Positions 1 to 7,262 of a DNA stretch of 40,980 nucleotides are shown in pieces. The DNA lies in assembly GCF_900115345.1 (NCBI RefSeq), contig NZ_FOWC01000030.1:1-40980 (forward strand). Direction: 5' to 3'. Position numbers and translations under genes: made by a program. How positions within the stretch are numbered: the first letter of the stretch is position 1; each line of letters begins with the position of its first letter. The DNA is from Amycolatopsis rubida (GTDB lineage Bacteria; Actinomycetota; Actinomycetes; Mycobacteriales; Pseudonocardiaceae). A model generated the notes under the pieces. It made no database searches and was not told where the DNA came from. It was given only the letters and a program-made list of their open reading frames with translations.

Positions 1-107
1 CCCAGACCAAGGCCCACCGGGGCGAGGAACTGCCGGAGAACCTCGCCCACCTCGCCGCCGAAGGACCCGCAGCCCAAGAAGCCAGCAGCCTGCTGGCGAG
101 GAACTAG
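1..107 (+). CDS. C-terminal end of a probable MFS transporter (partial)
   Basis: An open frame enters from the left edge and stops with TAG at 105-107, giving 34 visible residues. They begin QTKAHRGEELPEN and continue as an Ala/Glu-rich tail. The opening resembles the PETKG-x-x-LEE motif that follows the last membrane segment of sugar-porter-type MFS transporters, so a transporter tail is the best guess. The sdaA start lies only 16 nt downstream, so the two genes may be co-transcribed. The upstream part is outside the window, and this call rests on one short motif. Confidence 0.4.
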   Translation, partial: QTKAHRGEELPENLAHLAAEGPAAQEASSLLARN

Positions 108-123
108 GAGAAGGGGCGGATCA

Positions 124-1497
124 ATGGCGATCAGCGTCTTCGACCTGTTTTCGATCGGCATCGGGCCGTCGAGTTCGCACACGGTCGGCCCGATGCGGGC
201 GGCCAAGACCTTCGTGGACGGTCTGGTCGAGGACAGCGTGCTGGAAACGGTCGCGCGGGTGCGAGCCGAGTTGTTCGGCTCCCTCGGCGCGACCGGATTC
301 GGGCACGGCAGCGACAAAGCTGTGCTGCTCGGCCTGTCCGGCGAGAAGCCGGAGGAGATCGACACCGACACGGTGCCCGCCAAGGTGGCGGCGATCCGGG
401 AGTCCGGGCGGCTGGCGGTCGGCGGGACGCACGAGGTGGCGTTCGCCGAGGACACCGACCTGACGATGCACCGGCGGAAGTCGCTGCCCGCGCATCCGAA
501 CGGGATGGTGTTCCGGGCGTTCGCTTCCGACGGTTCGCTGGTGCGGGAACGGACGTACTACTCGGTCGGCGGCGGGTTCGTGCGGGACGAGTCGTACGAG
601 ACCGACACGGTGTTCGTGGAGGATTCCACGCCGGTGCCGTATCCGTTCCGCACCGGGGCGGATCTGCTGAAGCACTGCGCGGACACCGGGCTGCCGGTCA
701 GCGAGATCATGCTGCGGAACGAGCTTTCCTGGCGCGGCCGCGAGGAGATTCGGGACGGGCTGCTGCGGATCTGGCAGGTGATGGCCGAGTGCGTGCGGAA
801 CGGGTACACGCACGAGGGTGTGCTGCCGGGCGGTCTGAAGGTTCCTCGGCGGGCCAAGTCGTTGCATGACAAGCTGCTCGCCGAGGACGGTGCGGACGAC
901 CCGTTGTACGCGATGGACTGGGTCAGCCTGTACGCGCTCGCGGTCAACGAAGAAAACGCCGCGGGCGGGCGCGTCGTCACCGCTCCCACCAATGGTGCGG
1001 CCGGGATCATTCCGGCGGTTTTGCATTACTACCGAAGGTTTGTGCGCGGGGCTTCGGACGACGGCATCGTCACCTTCCTGCTCACCGCGGGTGCGGTCGG
1101 CTCGATCCTCAAGCAGACCGGATCGATCTCCGGCGCCGAGGTCGGATGCCAGGGCGAGGTCGGTTCGGCTTCGGCGATGGCGGCTGCCGGGTTGACTGAG
1201 GTGCTGGGCGGATCGCCTGCTCAGGTCGAGAACGCGGCCGAGATCGGCGTTGAACACCACTTGGGCCTCACTTGCGACCCGGTGGGCGGGCTCGTGCAGA
1301 TCCCGTGCATCGAGCGCAACGCCGTCGGTGCGTCCAAGGCGATCCACGCCGCGCGCATGGCGATGCGCGGGGACGGAAGCCATGTGGTGACGTTGGACAA
1401 GGCGATCAAGACCATGCGCGAAACCGGCGCGGACATGTCGGTGAAGTACAAGGAGACTGCGCGCGGCGGACTCGCCGTGAACGTCATCGAGTGCTGA
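124..1497 (+). CDS. sdaA: L-serine ammonia-lyase, single-chain iron-sulfur type
   Basis: A 457-residue cytoplasmic enzyme that converts L-serine to pyruvate and ammonia using a 4Fe-4S cluster. The N-terminal beta domain opens with IGIGPSSSHTVGPMRAA (residues 11-27), the family hallmark. The alpha domain carries the APTNGAAGIIPAV segment near 287-299. Three cysteines expected to bind the cluster are C342 (GCQGEVG), C384 (LTCDPVGG) and C395 (IPCIERN). Both domains are fused in one chain, as is usual in actinobacteria and E. coli. The start is ATG with an AGGAGAAGGGG ribosome site just upstream, overlapping the stop region of the preceding gene. A large perfect hairpin follows the stop. Identification is firm. 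Confidence 0.96.
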   Translation: MAISVFDLFSIGIGPSSSHTVGPMRAAKTFVDGLVEDSVLETVARVRAELFGSLGATGFGHGSDKAVLLGLSGEKPEEIDTDTVPAKVAAIRESGRLAVGGTHEVAFAEDTDLTMHRRKSLPAHPNGMVFRAFASDGSLVRERTYYSVGGGFVRDESYETDTVFVEDSTPVPYPFRTGADLLKHCADTGLPVSEIMLRNELSWRGREEIRDGLLRIWQVMAECVRNGYTHEGVLPGGLKVPRRAKSLHDKLLAEDGADDPLYAMDWVSLYALAVNEENAAGGRVVTAPTNGAAGIIPAVLHYYRRFVRGASDDGIVTFLLTAGAVGSILKQTGSISGAEVGCQGEVGSASAMAAAGLTEVLGGSPAQVENAAEIGVEHHLGLTCDPVGGLVQIPCIERNAVGASKAIHAARMAMRGDGSHVVTLDKAIKTMRETGADMSVKYKETARGGLAVNVIEC

Positions 1498-1505
1498 TTT
1501 TCGTT

Positions 1506-1556
1506 CCGTGAAGGGCTCCTTGAGGGAATCAGATTCCCTCAAGGAGCCCTTCACGG
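1506..1556. terminator. 51-nt perfect palindrome (terminator-like, GTGAAGGG family)
   Basis: Arms at 1506-1530 and 1532-1556 are perfect reverse complements around a single A at 1531. The outer ends read GTGAAGGGCTCC and GGAGCCCTTCAC. It begins 9 nt after sdaA stops and also covers the 3' end of a small minus-strand reading frame, so it can act as a bidirectional terminator between convergent units. The GTGAAGGG outer core recurs at 19641 and in the array at 20075-20373, so it also belongs to a dispersed repeat family. Confidence 0.85.
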
Positions 1557-1702
1557 CGTTTCGGGGTGGCGAGGCGAAGGCCCAGTTCCATGAGCCACCA
1601 GCCGAGCCGTTGCCGGGCAGGTGGCCGGGGTGGGTGGCGCACGGCGGCGGCGAGGAGTTCGCCCTGGCGGTCGGCGGCGAATTCGGGCAGGAACGGGTGC
1701 AT
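1529..1702 (-). CDS. Small protein translationally coupled to the ArsR-type regulator
   Basis: A 57-residue frame whose ATG shares its A with the TGA of the upstream regulator (TGATG), a typical coupling arrangement. The product starts MHPFLPEFAADRQGELL, has a basic Pro/Arg middle, an amphipathic stretch RLGWWLMELGLRLA, and ends REGLLEGI. The last eight codons lie inside the 51-nt palindrome, so the repeat supplies the end of the protein. It has no signal peptide and no recognised domain. Similar short basic proteins following regulators occur in actinobacteria, but I cannot assign a function. The coupling makes translation plausible. Confidence 0.5.
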   Translation of the reverse strand: MHPFLPEFAADRQGELLAAAVRHPPRPPARQRLGWWLMELGLRLATPKRREGLLEGI

Positions 1703-2289
1703 CAGGATCCCCCCTGGTCTTCGGCTGCGACGGTCGCGTGCGGGAACGCCGCCCATTGCGTGATCACCGTTTCGTCGCCGGGACGGGCCGGACGGCGGTA
1801 GCGTTCGATCACCGCTTCGATTTCTTCGATCAACCGCTGGGACTCGCCCGGGGTGAGCGGCATCCGGGTGCTGCTCAGCGTCGAGCTGTCCCGCCATTCG
1901 TCCGCCCAGCGCGGCAGTTCCGAGACGAACTGCGCTTGTTCGCGGTAGCGGATGTCCACGTGCTGGTGCAGGAAAGCCATGAGCGGCCCGGCCATCTCCG
2001 GGTCGTCGGCGAAGTCGGCCGCGCGCATCCGGGTCGATTCCTGCGCCGCCTTCCACCAGCGTTCGCGCTTCGAGCCGCGGCTGGTGTCTTCCTCGACCAG
2101 CCCGGCGTCCGCGAGCTGGCGCAGGTGCCACGACGTGGTGCCGGAGCTTTCGCCGACGCGCTTGCCGAGCCCGGTCGCGGTGGCCGGGCCGTCGACGGTC
2201 AGCAGGTCGAGCAATTCCATGCGCAGCGGATGCGCCAGCGCGCGCAGGGTCCGGGCGTCGATCTGGCGGGCGCGGCGTTCGTCGGGCAT
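1702..2289 (-). CDS. ArsR-type winged-helix transcriptional regulator
   Basis: A 195-residue regulator. Residues 11-75 form a winged-helix domain: LRALAHPLRMELLDLL is the typical ArsR/HTH_20 first helix, and GTTSWHLRQLADAGLVEE is the recognition helix and wing. There are no paired cysteines of a metal sensor. The C-terminal 110 residues are helical and probably mediate dimerisation or ligand sensing. It is divergent from the GntR gene at 2362, and a 28-nt near-perfect palindrome lies in the shared promoter region, 19 nt from this start codon, which suggests autoregulation. The target and signal are unknown. Confidence 0.85.
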   Translation of the reverse strand: MPDERRARQIDARTLRALAHPLRMELLDLLTVDGPATATGLGKRVGESSGTTSWHLRQLADAGLVEEDTSRGSKRERWWKAAQESTRMRAADFADDPEMAGPLMAFLHQHVDIRYREQAQFVSELPRWADEWRDSSTLSSTRMPLTPGESQRLIEEIEAVIERYRRPARPGDETVITQWAAFPHATVAAEDQGGS

Positions 2290-2307
2290 GCTCCGTACGG
2301 TAGACTA

Positions 2308-2335
2308 CAGAGAAGTCTTTGCAAAGAGTTCTCTG
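2308..2335. promoter_or_regulatory. 28-nt operator-like palindrome between divergent regulators
   Basis: Fourteen base pairs arranged symmetrically about 2321/2322, with one mismatched pair (G2315/G2328). The centre is TCTTTGCAAAGA and the ends are CAGAGAA/TTCTCTG. It lies between the ArsR-type gene (minus) and the GntR gene (plus), where it could control both. A TAGAAT -10-like hexamer at 2349-2354 lies just before the GntR GTG. Which of the two regulators binds is inference; the ArsR product is favoured by proximity. Confidence 0.65.
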
Positions 2336-2361
2336 CAATTAGGCGGCATAGAATCGGACGG

Positions 2362-3084
2362 GTGGAGTCGACCTCGGTGGTGAGCGCGAACGCGGCCCTG
2401 TTCCGGCCGGTGCGTGCCGGGAACGCCTTCGAGGAGACCGTCGAGCGGCTGTTGCAGGCGATCCGGCTCGGGGTCGTCGGCGCGGGGGACCGGTTGCCCT
2501 CCGAGCGCGAGCTGGCGGAACGGCTCGGCGTGAGCCGGGTGACGCTGCGGGAGGCGATTCGCGCGCTGGCTGACGCGGGGTACGTCGAGTCGCGGCGCGG
2601 GCGGTACGGCGGCACGTTCGTGAACGAAAACCTGCCGGAGCCCGTGGAACGCGCGGTCGGCGAGGTCGACGCGGCCGGGCTGGAAGACGCGTTGTGCCTG
2701 CGGCACGTGCTGGAGACCGGTGCGGCGGAGGCGGCTGCGGCACGGACCTTGAGCCCGGCCGACCGGCAGCATCTCACCGGCACGCTCGCGGAAGCGTCGG
2801 CGGCGGGGCTCGCCGATTACCGGCGCAAGGATTCGCGGCTGCATCTGGCGATCGCCGAGGTCACCGCGTCCGCGTCGCTGACCAGCACGGTGGCCGACGC
2901 GCGGACGCGGGTCAACCAGCTGCTCGACCGGATTCCGCTGCTCGAACCCAATCTGGAGCATTCGAACGCGCAGCACGAGGCGATCGTCGACGCGATCCTG
3001 GCCGGCGACCCGGTGGCCGCGCGGCAGGCGATGGCCGAGCACATCGAAGGCACGGCGTCGTTGCTCCGCGCGTTCCTCTCGTGA
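2362..3084 (+). CDS. GntR/FadR-family (FCD) transcriptional regulator
   Basis: A 240-residue regulator. The N-terminal winged helix contains the GntR signature GDRLPSERELAERLGVSRV followed by LREAIRALADAGYVESRRG. The C-terminal FCD domain has the helical pattern with histidines in HLAIAEV and QHEAIVDAILAGDPVAARQ that usually bind a metal and a carboxylate ligand. GTG 2362 is the chosen start; GTG 2377 and 2380 are alternatives. No clear Shine-Dalgarno is present, and a -10-like TAGAAT ends 7 nt upstream, so the message may be leaderless. FCD regulators commonly respond to organic acids or amino acids. The neighbouring serine lyase is a possible but unproven target. Confidence 0.88.
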   Translation: MESTSVVSANAALFRPVRAGNAFEETVERLLQAIRLGVVGAGDRLPSERELAERLGVSRVTLREAIRALADAGYVESRRGRYGGTFVNENLPEPVERAVGEVDAAGLEDALCLRHVLETGAAEAAAARTLSPADRQHLTGTLAEASAAGLADYRRKDSRLHLAIAEVTASASLTSTVADARTRVNQLLDRIPLLEPNLEHSNAQHEAIVDAILAGDPVAARQAMAEHIEGTASLLRAFLS

Positions 3085-3136
3085 TCAATTCACGGGCTCG
3101 GCAGAACCTTGTCACTAGTTCAGTCGTCCTTCAATC

Positions 3137-4960
3137 GTGGAGCCAGCCCCGGAGAGTGACCGATCCGCTGTTGTCCGTCGCAAGTGGCGCCGCATCCGCA
3201 AGGGTGCCTACTACCTGACCGGCTTCGCGGTCGGCGTGCCGCTGATCGCGTTCTGGATCGCCTACCTGCTGCTGGACGTCCGCAGTCCGCAGGACGTCCT
3301 CGCCTCGCTCGGCAAAACCGTCACGCTGAAGTACGCCGACGGCAGCGAGCTGCTGCGCATCGTGCCCCCGGAGGGCGACCGGCGGTTCGTGCCCTTCGAC
3401 CGGATCCCGGGGAAGCTGCGCGACGCCATCGTCGCGACGGAGGACCCGACCTTCTGGGCCAACTCCGGCTTCGACCCGACCGGGGTCGGCCGCGCGTTCC
3501 TGACCGGCGTCGGCGGCGGGTCCGGGATCACCCAGCAGTACATCAAGAAGTCGACCGGCGACGAGGATTCGACGCTCTCCCGGAAAATGCAGGAACTCGT
3601 GCTCGCCACGAAGATCACCCAGGAGCAGAGCAAGGAACAGATCTTCGAGAGCTACGTCAACATCATCTCCTTCGGCCGCAACACGTTCGGCCCGGCGGCG
3701 GCGATGAACGCGTTTTTCGGCCGCCCGCTCGACAACAGCATCACCTGGAGCGAGGCCGCGTTCCTGGCCGGGATGATCCAGTCGCCGTCGGTGCACGATC
3801 CGGCGGTGTCCGGCGACGAACACGCGGGGAAGCGCTGGCGGTACGTGCGCGACAAGCTGATCGAGCGCGGCTATCTGAAGAACGCCGACGGCATGGCTTA
3901 CCCGGGAGCGGAGATCAAGCCGCCCGCCGAGACGCGGGTGAGCCTGAACTACGACCAGTACCATCTCAAACAGCGAGTGCTCGCCGAGCTGGAGCCGGCC
4001 GGGTTCTCGCTTTCCCGGTTGCAGCAGGGGAATCTGACCGTCCAGACCACGCTGGACCCAGCGTCGCAGACCGCCGCGCACGACGCGCTGAGCGAGAGGT
4101 TGAAGGGCGAACCAGCGGAGTTCCGCGGCGCGCTGGTGGCTGTCGATCCGGCGAACGGCGCGGTGCGCGCGTACGACGGCGGTGCCAACGGCGTCCGGGA
4201 TTATGCGGCAACCGGCCATCCGCTCGGCTCCGCGTTCTACCCGTTCACCGCCGCGGCCGGCTTGCGGAACGGGATGTCGCTGGACGAGAAAGTGGCTGCT
4301 CCCCGTGAGATTCAGTACCTCGGCGAGAAGTTCGACTATCCGCCGAAGTGCCCGCAGCCGTGCACCTTGCGCAGCGCCTTGACCTCAGGAGCGGACACGC
4401 CGTTCATCACGGTCTCCAAGAAGGTCGGTGTCGACGAGGTGAGCGAGGCGGCCCGTGCGGCGGGCATTCCGGACGAGGTGGAGGGCACGCCGACCATGCG
4501 CGAACAGGACGGTGCCACGATCGGCTCGGGCATCGTCGTCGGCCGGTACCCGATGCGGCCGCTCGACGTGGCCGGGGCGTACGCGACCTACGCCGCCAAC
4601 GGGATGCGCTCGCCGGTGCACCTGGTGGACAAGGTGCTCGACCGGTCCGGGCAAGTCGTGTGGCAGCACGAAAACCAGCCGGTCTCCGCCGTTCCGGAAC
4701 AGGTCGCGCAGGACGTGACTTCCGTTCTGCGGACGACGTTGCCGGACGGTCGCGCGGCGGCTCTGCGCACTGGCGAGTCCGAGCGCGGCAACTCCCGCGA
4801 CAACCAGGACGCCTGGGCGGTCGGCTACACGCCGCAGCTGGCGACGGCGGTGTGGGTCGGTTCCGACGACGACCGCAAGCTGCTCGACGCGGACGGCAAG
4901 AAGGTGACGGGTTCGTCGGTCCCGGCAGACGTGTGGCGGTCGTTCATGACCCGCCGCTGA
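3137..4960 (+). CDS. Class A penicillin-binding protein with degenerate transpeptidase motifs
   Basis: A 607-residue protein: a short basic cytoplasmic tail, one membrane anchor (about 25-46), a GT51 glycosyltransferase domain (about 70-250) and a transpeptidase-like domain (about 325-600). The GT51 motifs are intact: TEDPTFW with catalytic E102, GGSGITQQ (127-134) and RKMQE with E153. The transpeptidase motifs are not. SxxK reads S365-A-F-Y368, the SxN region reads GAD (418-420), and KTG reads R544-T-G546. The fold elements around them (DAWAVGYTPQLATAVWVG) are preserved. It should therefore polymerise glycan strands outside the membrane but not crosslink them. The start is GTG without a strong ribosome site. 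It converges on the ABC gene with a 1-nt gap. Confidence 0.92.
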   Translation: MEPAPESDRSAVVRRKWRRIRKGAYYLTGFAVGVPLIAFWIAYLLLDVRSPQDVLASLGKTVTLKYADGSELLRIVPPEGDRRFVPFDRIPGKLRDAIVATEDPTFWANSGFDPTGVGRAFLTGVGGGSGITQQYIKKSTGDEDSTLSRKMQELVLATKITQEQSKEQIFESYVNIISFGRNTFGPAAAMNAFFGRPLDNSITWSEAAFLAGMIQSPSVHDPAVSGDEHAGKRWRYVRDKLIERGYLKNADGMAYPGAEIKPPAETRVSLNYDQYHLKQRVLAELEPAGFSLSRLQQGNLTVQTTLDPASQTAAHDALSERLKGEPAEFRGALVAVDPANGAVRAYDGGANGVRDYAATGHPLGSAFYPFTAAAGLRNGMSLDEKVAAPREIQYLGEKFDYPPKCPQPCTLRSALTSGADTPFITVSKKVGVDEVSEAARAAGIPDEVEGTPTMREQDGATIGSGIVVGRYPMRPLDVAGAYATYAANGMRSPVHLVDKVLDRSGQVVWQHENQPVSAVPEQVAQDVTSVLRTTLPDGRAAALRTGESERGNSRDNQDAWAVGYTPQLATAVWVGSDDDRKLLDADGKKVTGSSVPADVWRSFMTRR

Positions 4961-4961
4961 G

Positions 4962-5771
4962 TCAGGCCGCCCGGCGGCTGACCTTCGGGATCACCATCGG
5001 GCTCCCGCTCTCCGGGCACTCCATCACCCGGCACGGCAGCTCGAAAATCCGCTCCACGTTCTCCGCCGTCACGACCTCCTCCGGCGTCCCGGTGGCCAGC
5101 ACCTTCCCGTCGCGCATCGCGATCAGGTGCGTGGCGTACCGGGCCGCGTGGTTGAGGTCGTGCAGCACCGCGACCAGCGTGCGGCCCTGTTCGCTGTGCA
5201 GGGTCGCGCAGAGGTCGAGGATGTCGAGCTGGTGCGCGATGTCCAGGTACGTCGTGGGCTCGTCGAGCAGCAGCAGATCGGTCTGCTGGGCCAGCGCCAT
5301 CGCCATCCAGACGCGCTGGCGCTGCCCGCCGGACAGTTCGTCCACCATCCGCTCGGCGAGGTCGTCGACGCCGGTCGCGCGCATCGAATCGGCGACCACC
5401 GTCGCGTCCTCGGCCGACCATTGGCGCAGCAGTTTCTGGTGCGGGTACCGGCCGCGCGCGACGAGGTCGGACACGGTGATCCCGTCCGGCGCGATCGAGC
5501 TTTGCGGCAGCAGGCCGAGCCGCCGCGCGACCTCCTTCGCGCCGTAGCTGGAGATCACCTCGCCGTCGAGATAGACCGAGCCCGCGCGCGGCTTCAGCAT
5601 CCGGGCGAGCGCGCGCAGCAGCGTCGTCTTGCCGCAGGCGTTGGGGCCGACGATGACTGTGAACGACTTGTCCGGGATGACCACGCCAAGCCGTTCGGCG
5701 ACCGTGCGGCCGTCGTAGGCCAGCGTCAGGTCCTCGGCGTGCAGTCGGGTTTCTTCGCTCGTCAATGCCAC
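4962..5771 (-). CDS. Iron-siderophore ABC transporter ATPase (FecE/FepC type), orphan
   Basis: A 269-residue ABC ATPase with Walker A GPNACGKT (42-49), signature LSGGQRQR (146-153), Walker B LLLLDEP and a His-containing switch in VLHDLNHAARY. This set, and the aromatic pattern of the Q-loop region (LLPQSSIAPDG), is typical of the ferric-siderophore/haem/cobalamin subclass. No permease or binding-protein gene adjoins it, so it must serve permeases encoded elsewhere. An iron box abuts the start codon, supporting iron-controlled expression. GTG 5771 is the start. With the box at 5772-5790 there is no room for a ribosome site, so a leaderless message is likely. Confidence 0.92.
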   Translation of the reverse strand: MALTSEETRLHAEDLTLAYDGRTVAERLGVVIPDKSFTVIVGPNACGKTTLLRALARMLKPRAGSVYLDGEVISSYGAKEVARRLGLLPQSSIAPDGITVSDLVARGRYPHQKLLRQWSAEDATVVADSMRATGVDDLAERMVDELSGGQRQRVWMAMALAQQTDLLLLDEPTTYLDIAHQLDILDLCATLHSEQGRTLVAVLHDLNHAARYATHLIAMRDGKVLATGTPEEVVTAENVERIFELPCRVMECPESGSPMVIPKVSRRAA

Positions 5772-5790
5772 ACAGGTAAGGCTAACCTAG
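5772..5790. promoter_or_regulatory. IdeR/DtxR-type iron box
   Basis: ACAGGTAAGGCTAACCTAG matches 15 of 19 positions of the DtxR/IdeR consensus TTAGGTTAGGCTAACCTAA. It directly precedes the GTG of the siderophore-type ATPase. Read on the minus strand, TAGGTT within the box could be the -10 element, so iron-loaded IdeR would block transcription. Confidence 0.8.
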
Positions 5791-5887
5791 TGACCCCCGT
5801 TCGGGGAGTTCCGTAGGTCGCATTAGCCGTACGTGACCGGCCGGTGCCATGATGCGTCCGGGAGAATCCCGGCGGAGCGAGGGTGGG

Positions 5888-7219
5888 ATGGACGACTACC
5901 GCGTCGTCGCGGACGAACTCGCCGCCGACATCGAAGCCGGCCGGCTGCGGCCCGGCGACCGGCTGCCGCCGCAGCGCCGCTTCGCGCGCGATCGCGGCAT
6001 CGCGGGCTCCACCGCGGCCCGCGTGTACGGCGAACTCGTCCGCCGCGGCCTGGCGATCGGCGAGGTCGGCCGGGGCACCTTCGTGCGCGCGGCGAAGCCC
6101 GGGCCCGAACCGGCGCTGTCCGAACCCGGCGACGCGCGCGTGGACCTCGAACTCAACTTCGCCGTGCTGCCCGCCCAATCGGCCAAACTGGCGCGAGCGC
6201 TCGAACCCGTGCTTCGCGCGGACGTCTTCACCGATGCCCTGCACCCGCTCGGCGCGGCCGGCACCAAAGCGGTCCGCGAGGCCGCCGTCACCATGCTCGC
6301 GCGCGGCGGCTGGACGCCGGATCCGGGGCAGGTGCTGGTCGCGGGAAACGGGCGGCAGGGCATCGCGGCCGCGCTCGCGGCGTTCGTGCCGACCGGCGAG
6401 CGGCTGGCGGTCGAATCCCTGACTTACCCGGTGGTCAAGGCCGCGGCGACCCGGCTCGGCATCGAGCTGGCGCCGATCGAAACCGACGCGCACGGGCTGG
6501 TCCCGGCCTCGCTCGCGGCGAGCGCTCCGGTGCGGGCGCTGTACGTCCAGCCGACCCTGCACAACCCGCTCGGCACCACGATGCCGCCGCAGCGCCGCGC
6601 CGAACTGGCCGAGACCGTCCGCAGGCTGGACCTGCCGGTGATCGAAGACGGCATCTACACCTTCCTCCGCCCGGACACCGAACCGCTCGCCGCGCTGATG
6701 CCGGAGCGGACGGTGTTCGTGGACAGCCTGTCGAAACGTGTCGCGCCCGGGCTCACCGCCGGGTTCCTCGTGGTGCCGCCGCCGTGGGTCGCGCGGCTGG
6801 CGAGCGCGATCCGGTCCGGCGGCTGGTCGGCCTCGCGGTTCTCGGTGGAGGCGGCGCGGCGGTGGATCACCGGCGGCGTGCTCGCGGAGGTGGAAGCGGC
6901 GAAACGTGCGGACGCCGGGGCGCGGGCGAGGATTGTTGCCGAGCGGCTGGCGGGTTTCCAGGTGTACGGCGACGCCTCGGCCTACCACCGGTGGTGGGTG
7001 CTGCCGGACCAGTGGCGGGCCGAGACCTTCGTGGCCGCCGCTGCTCGCCGGGGGATCGCGTTGTCCCCGGCAGCGGCGTTTTCGGTGGTGCCGGGACACG
7101 CGCCGAACGCGGTGCGGATCGCGGTGTCCGCACCCGCGGAGGAGACGTTGGCGAGTGCGTTGGGGGTGCTGGCCGGGCTGGCTGGCGGGTCGCCGGACGA
7201 CATGGTGGTGGACTCGTGA
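5888..7219 (+). CDS. MocR-type GntR regulator fused to an aminotransferase-like domain
   Basis: A 443-residue protein in two parts. Residues 1-75 form a GntR winged helix (GDRLPPQRRFARDRGIAGST). The rest is a fold-type I PLP-binding domain with HNPLGTTMP, DGIYTFLRPDT and the lysine motif DSLSKRVAPGL that forms the PLP Schiff base. Such proteins usually regulate vitamin B6, GABA or amino-acid genes in response to PLP adducts, and are not metabolic enzymes. ATG 5888 is preferred over the upstream in-frame ATG 5849 because GGGTGGG and GAGGG precede it and the domain starts immediately. It is divergent from the iron ATPase. No adjacent pdx or gab genes are visible, so the target is unknown. Confidence 0.9.
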   Translation: MDDYRVVADELAADIEAGRLRPGDRLPPQRRFARDRGIAGSTAARVYGELVRRGLAIGEVGRGTFVRAAKPGPEPALSEPGDARVDLELNFAVLPAQSAKLARALEPVLRADVFTDALHPLGAAGTKAVREAAVTMLARGGWTPDPGQVLVAGNGRQGIAAALAAFVPTGERLAVESLTYPVVKAAATRLGIELAPIETDAHGLVPASLAASAPVRALYVQPTLHNPLGTTMPPQRRAELAETVRRLDLPVIEDGIYTFLRPDTEPLAALMPERTVFVDSLSKRVAPGLTAGFLVVPPPWVARLASAIRSGGWSASRFSVEAARRWITGGVLAEVEAAKRADAGARARIVAERLAGFQVYGDASAYHRWWVLPDQWRAETFVAAAARRGIALSPAAAFSVVPGHAPNAVRIAVSAPAEETLASALGVLAGLAGGSPDDMVVDS

Positions 7220-7262
7220 GCGGTTATGCCGGTTCTAACCGTGCTAGACACTCACGACGTCC

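Noticed and set aside
121..1554. Long minus-strand frame opposite sdaA
   Set aside because: It is antisense to a firm gene and arises from the high GC of third positions; the product is Arg/His-rich without a domain.
5793..5808. CCCCG-TT-CGGGG hairpin in the iron-box promoter region as a terminator
   Set aside because: It lies between divergent genes where no transcript should end, and the stem is only five base pairs.
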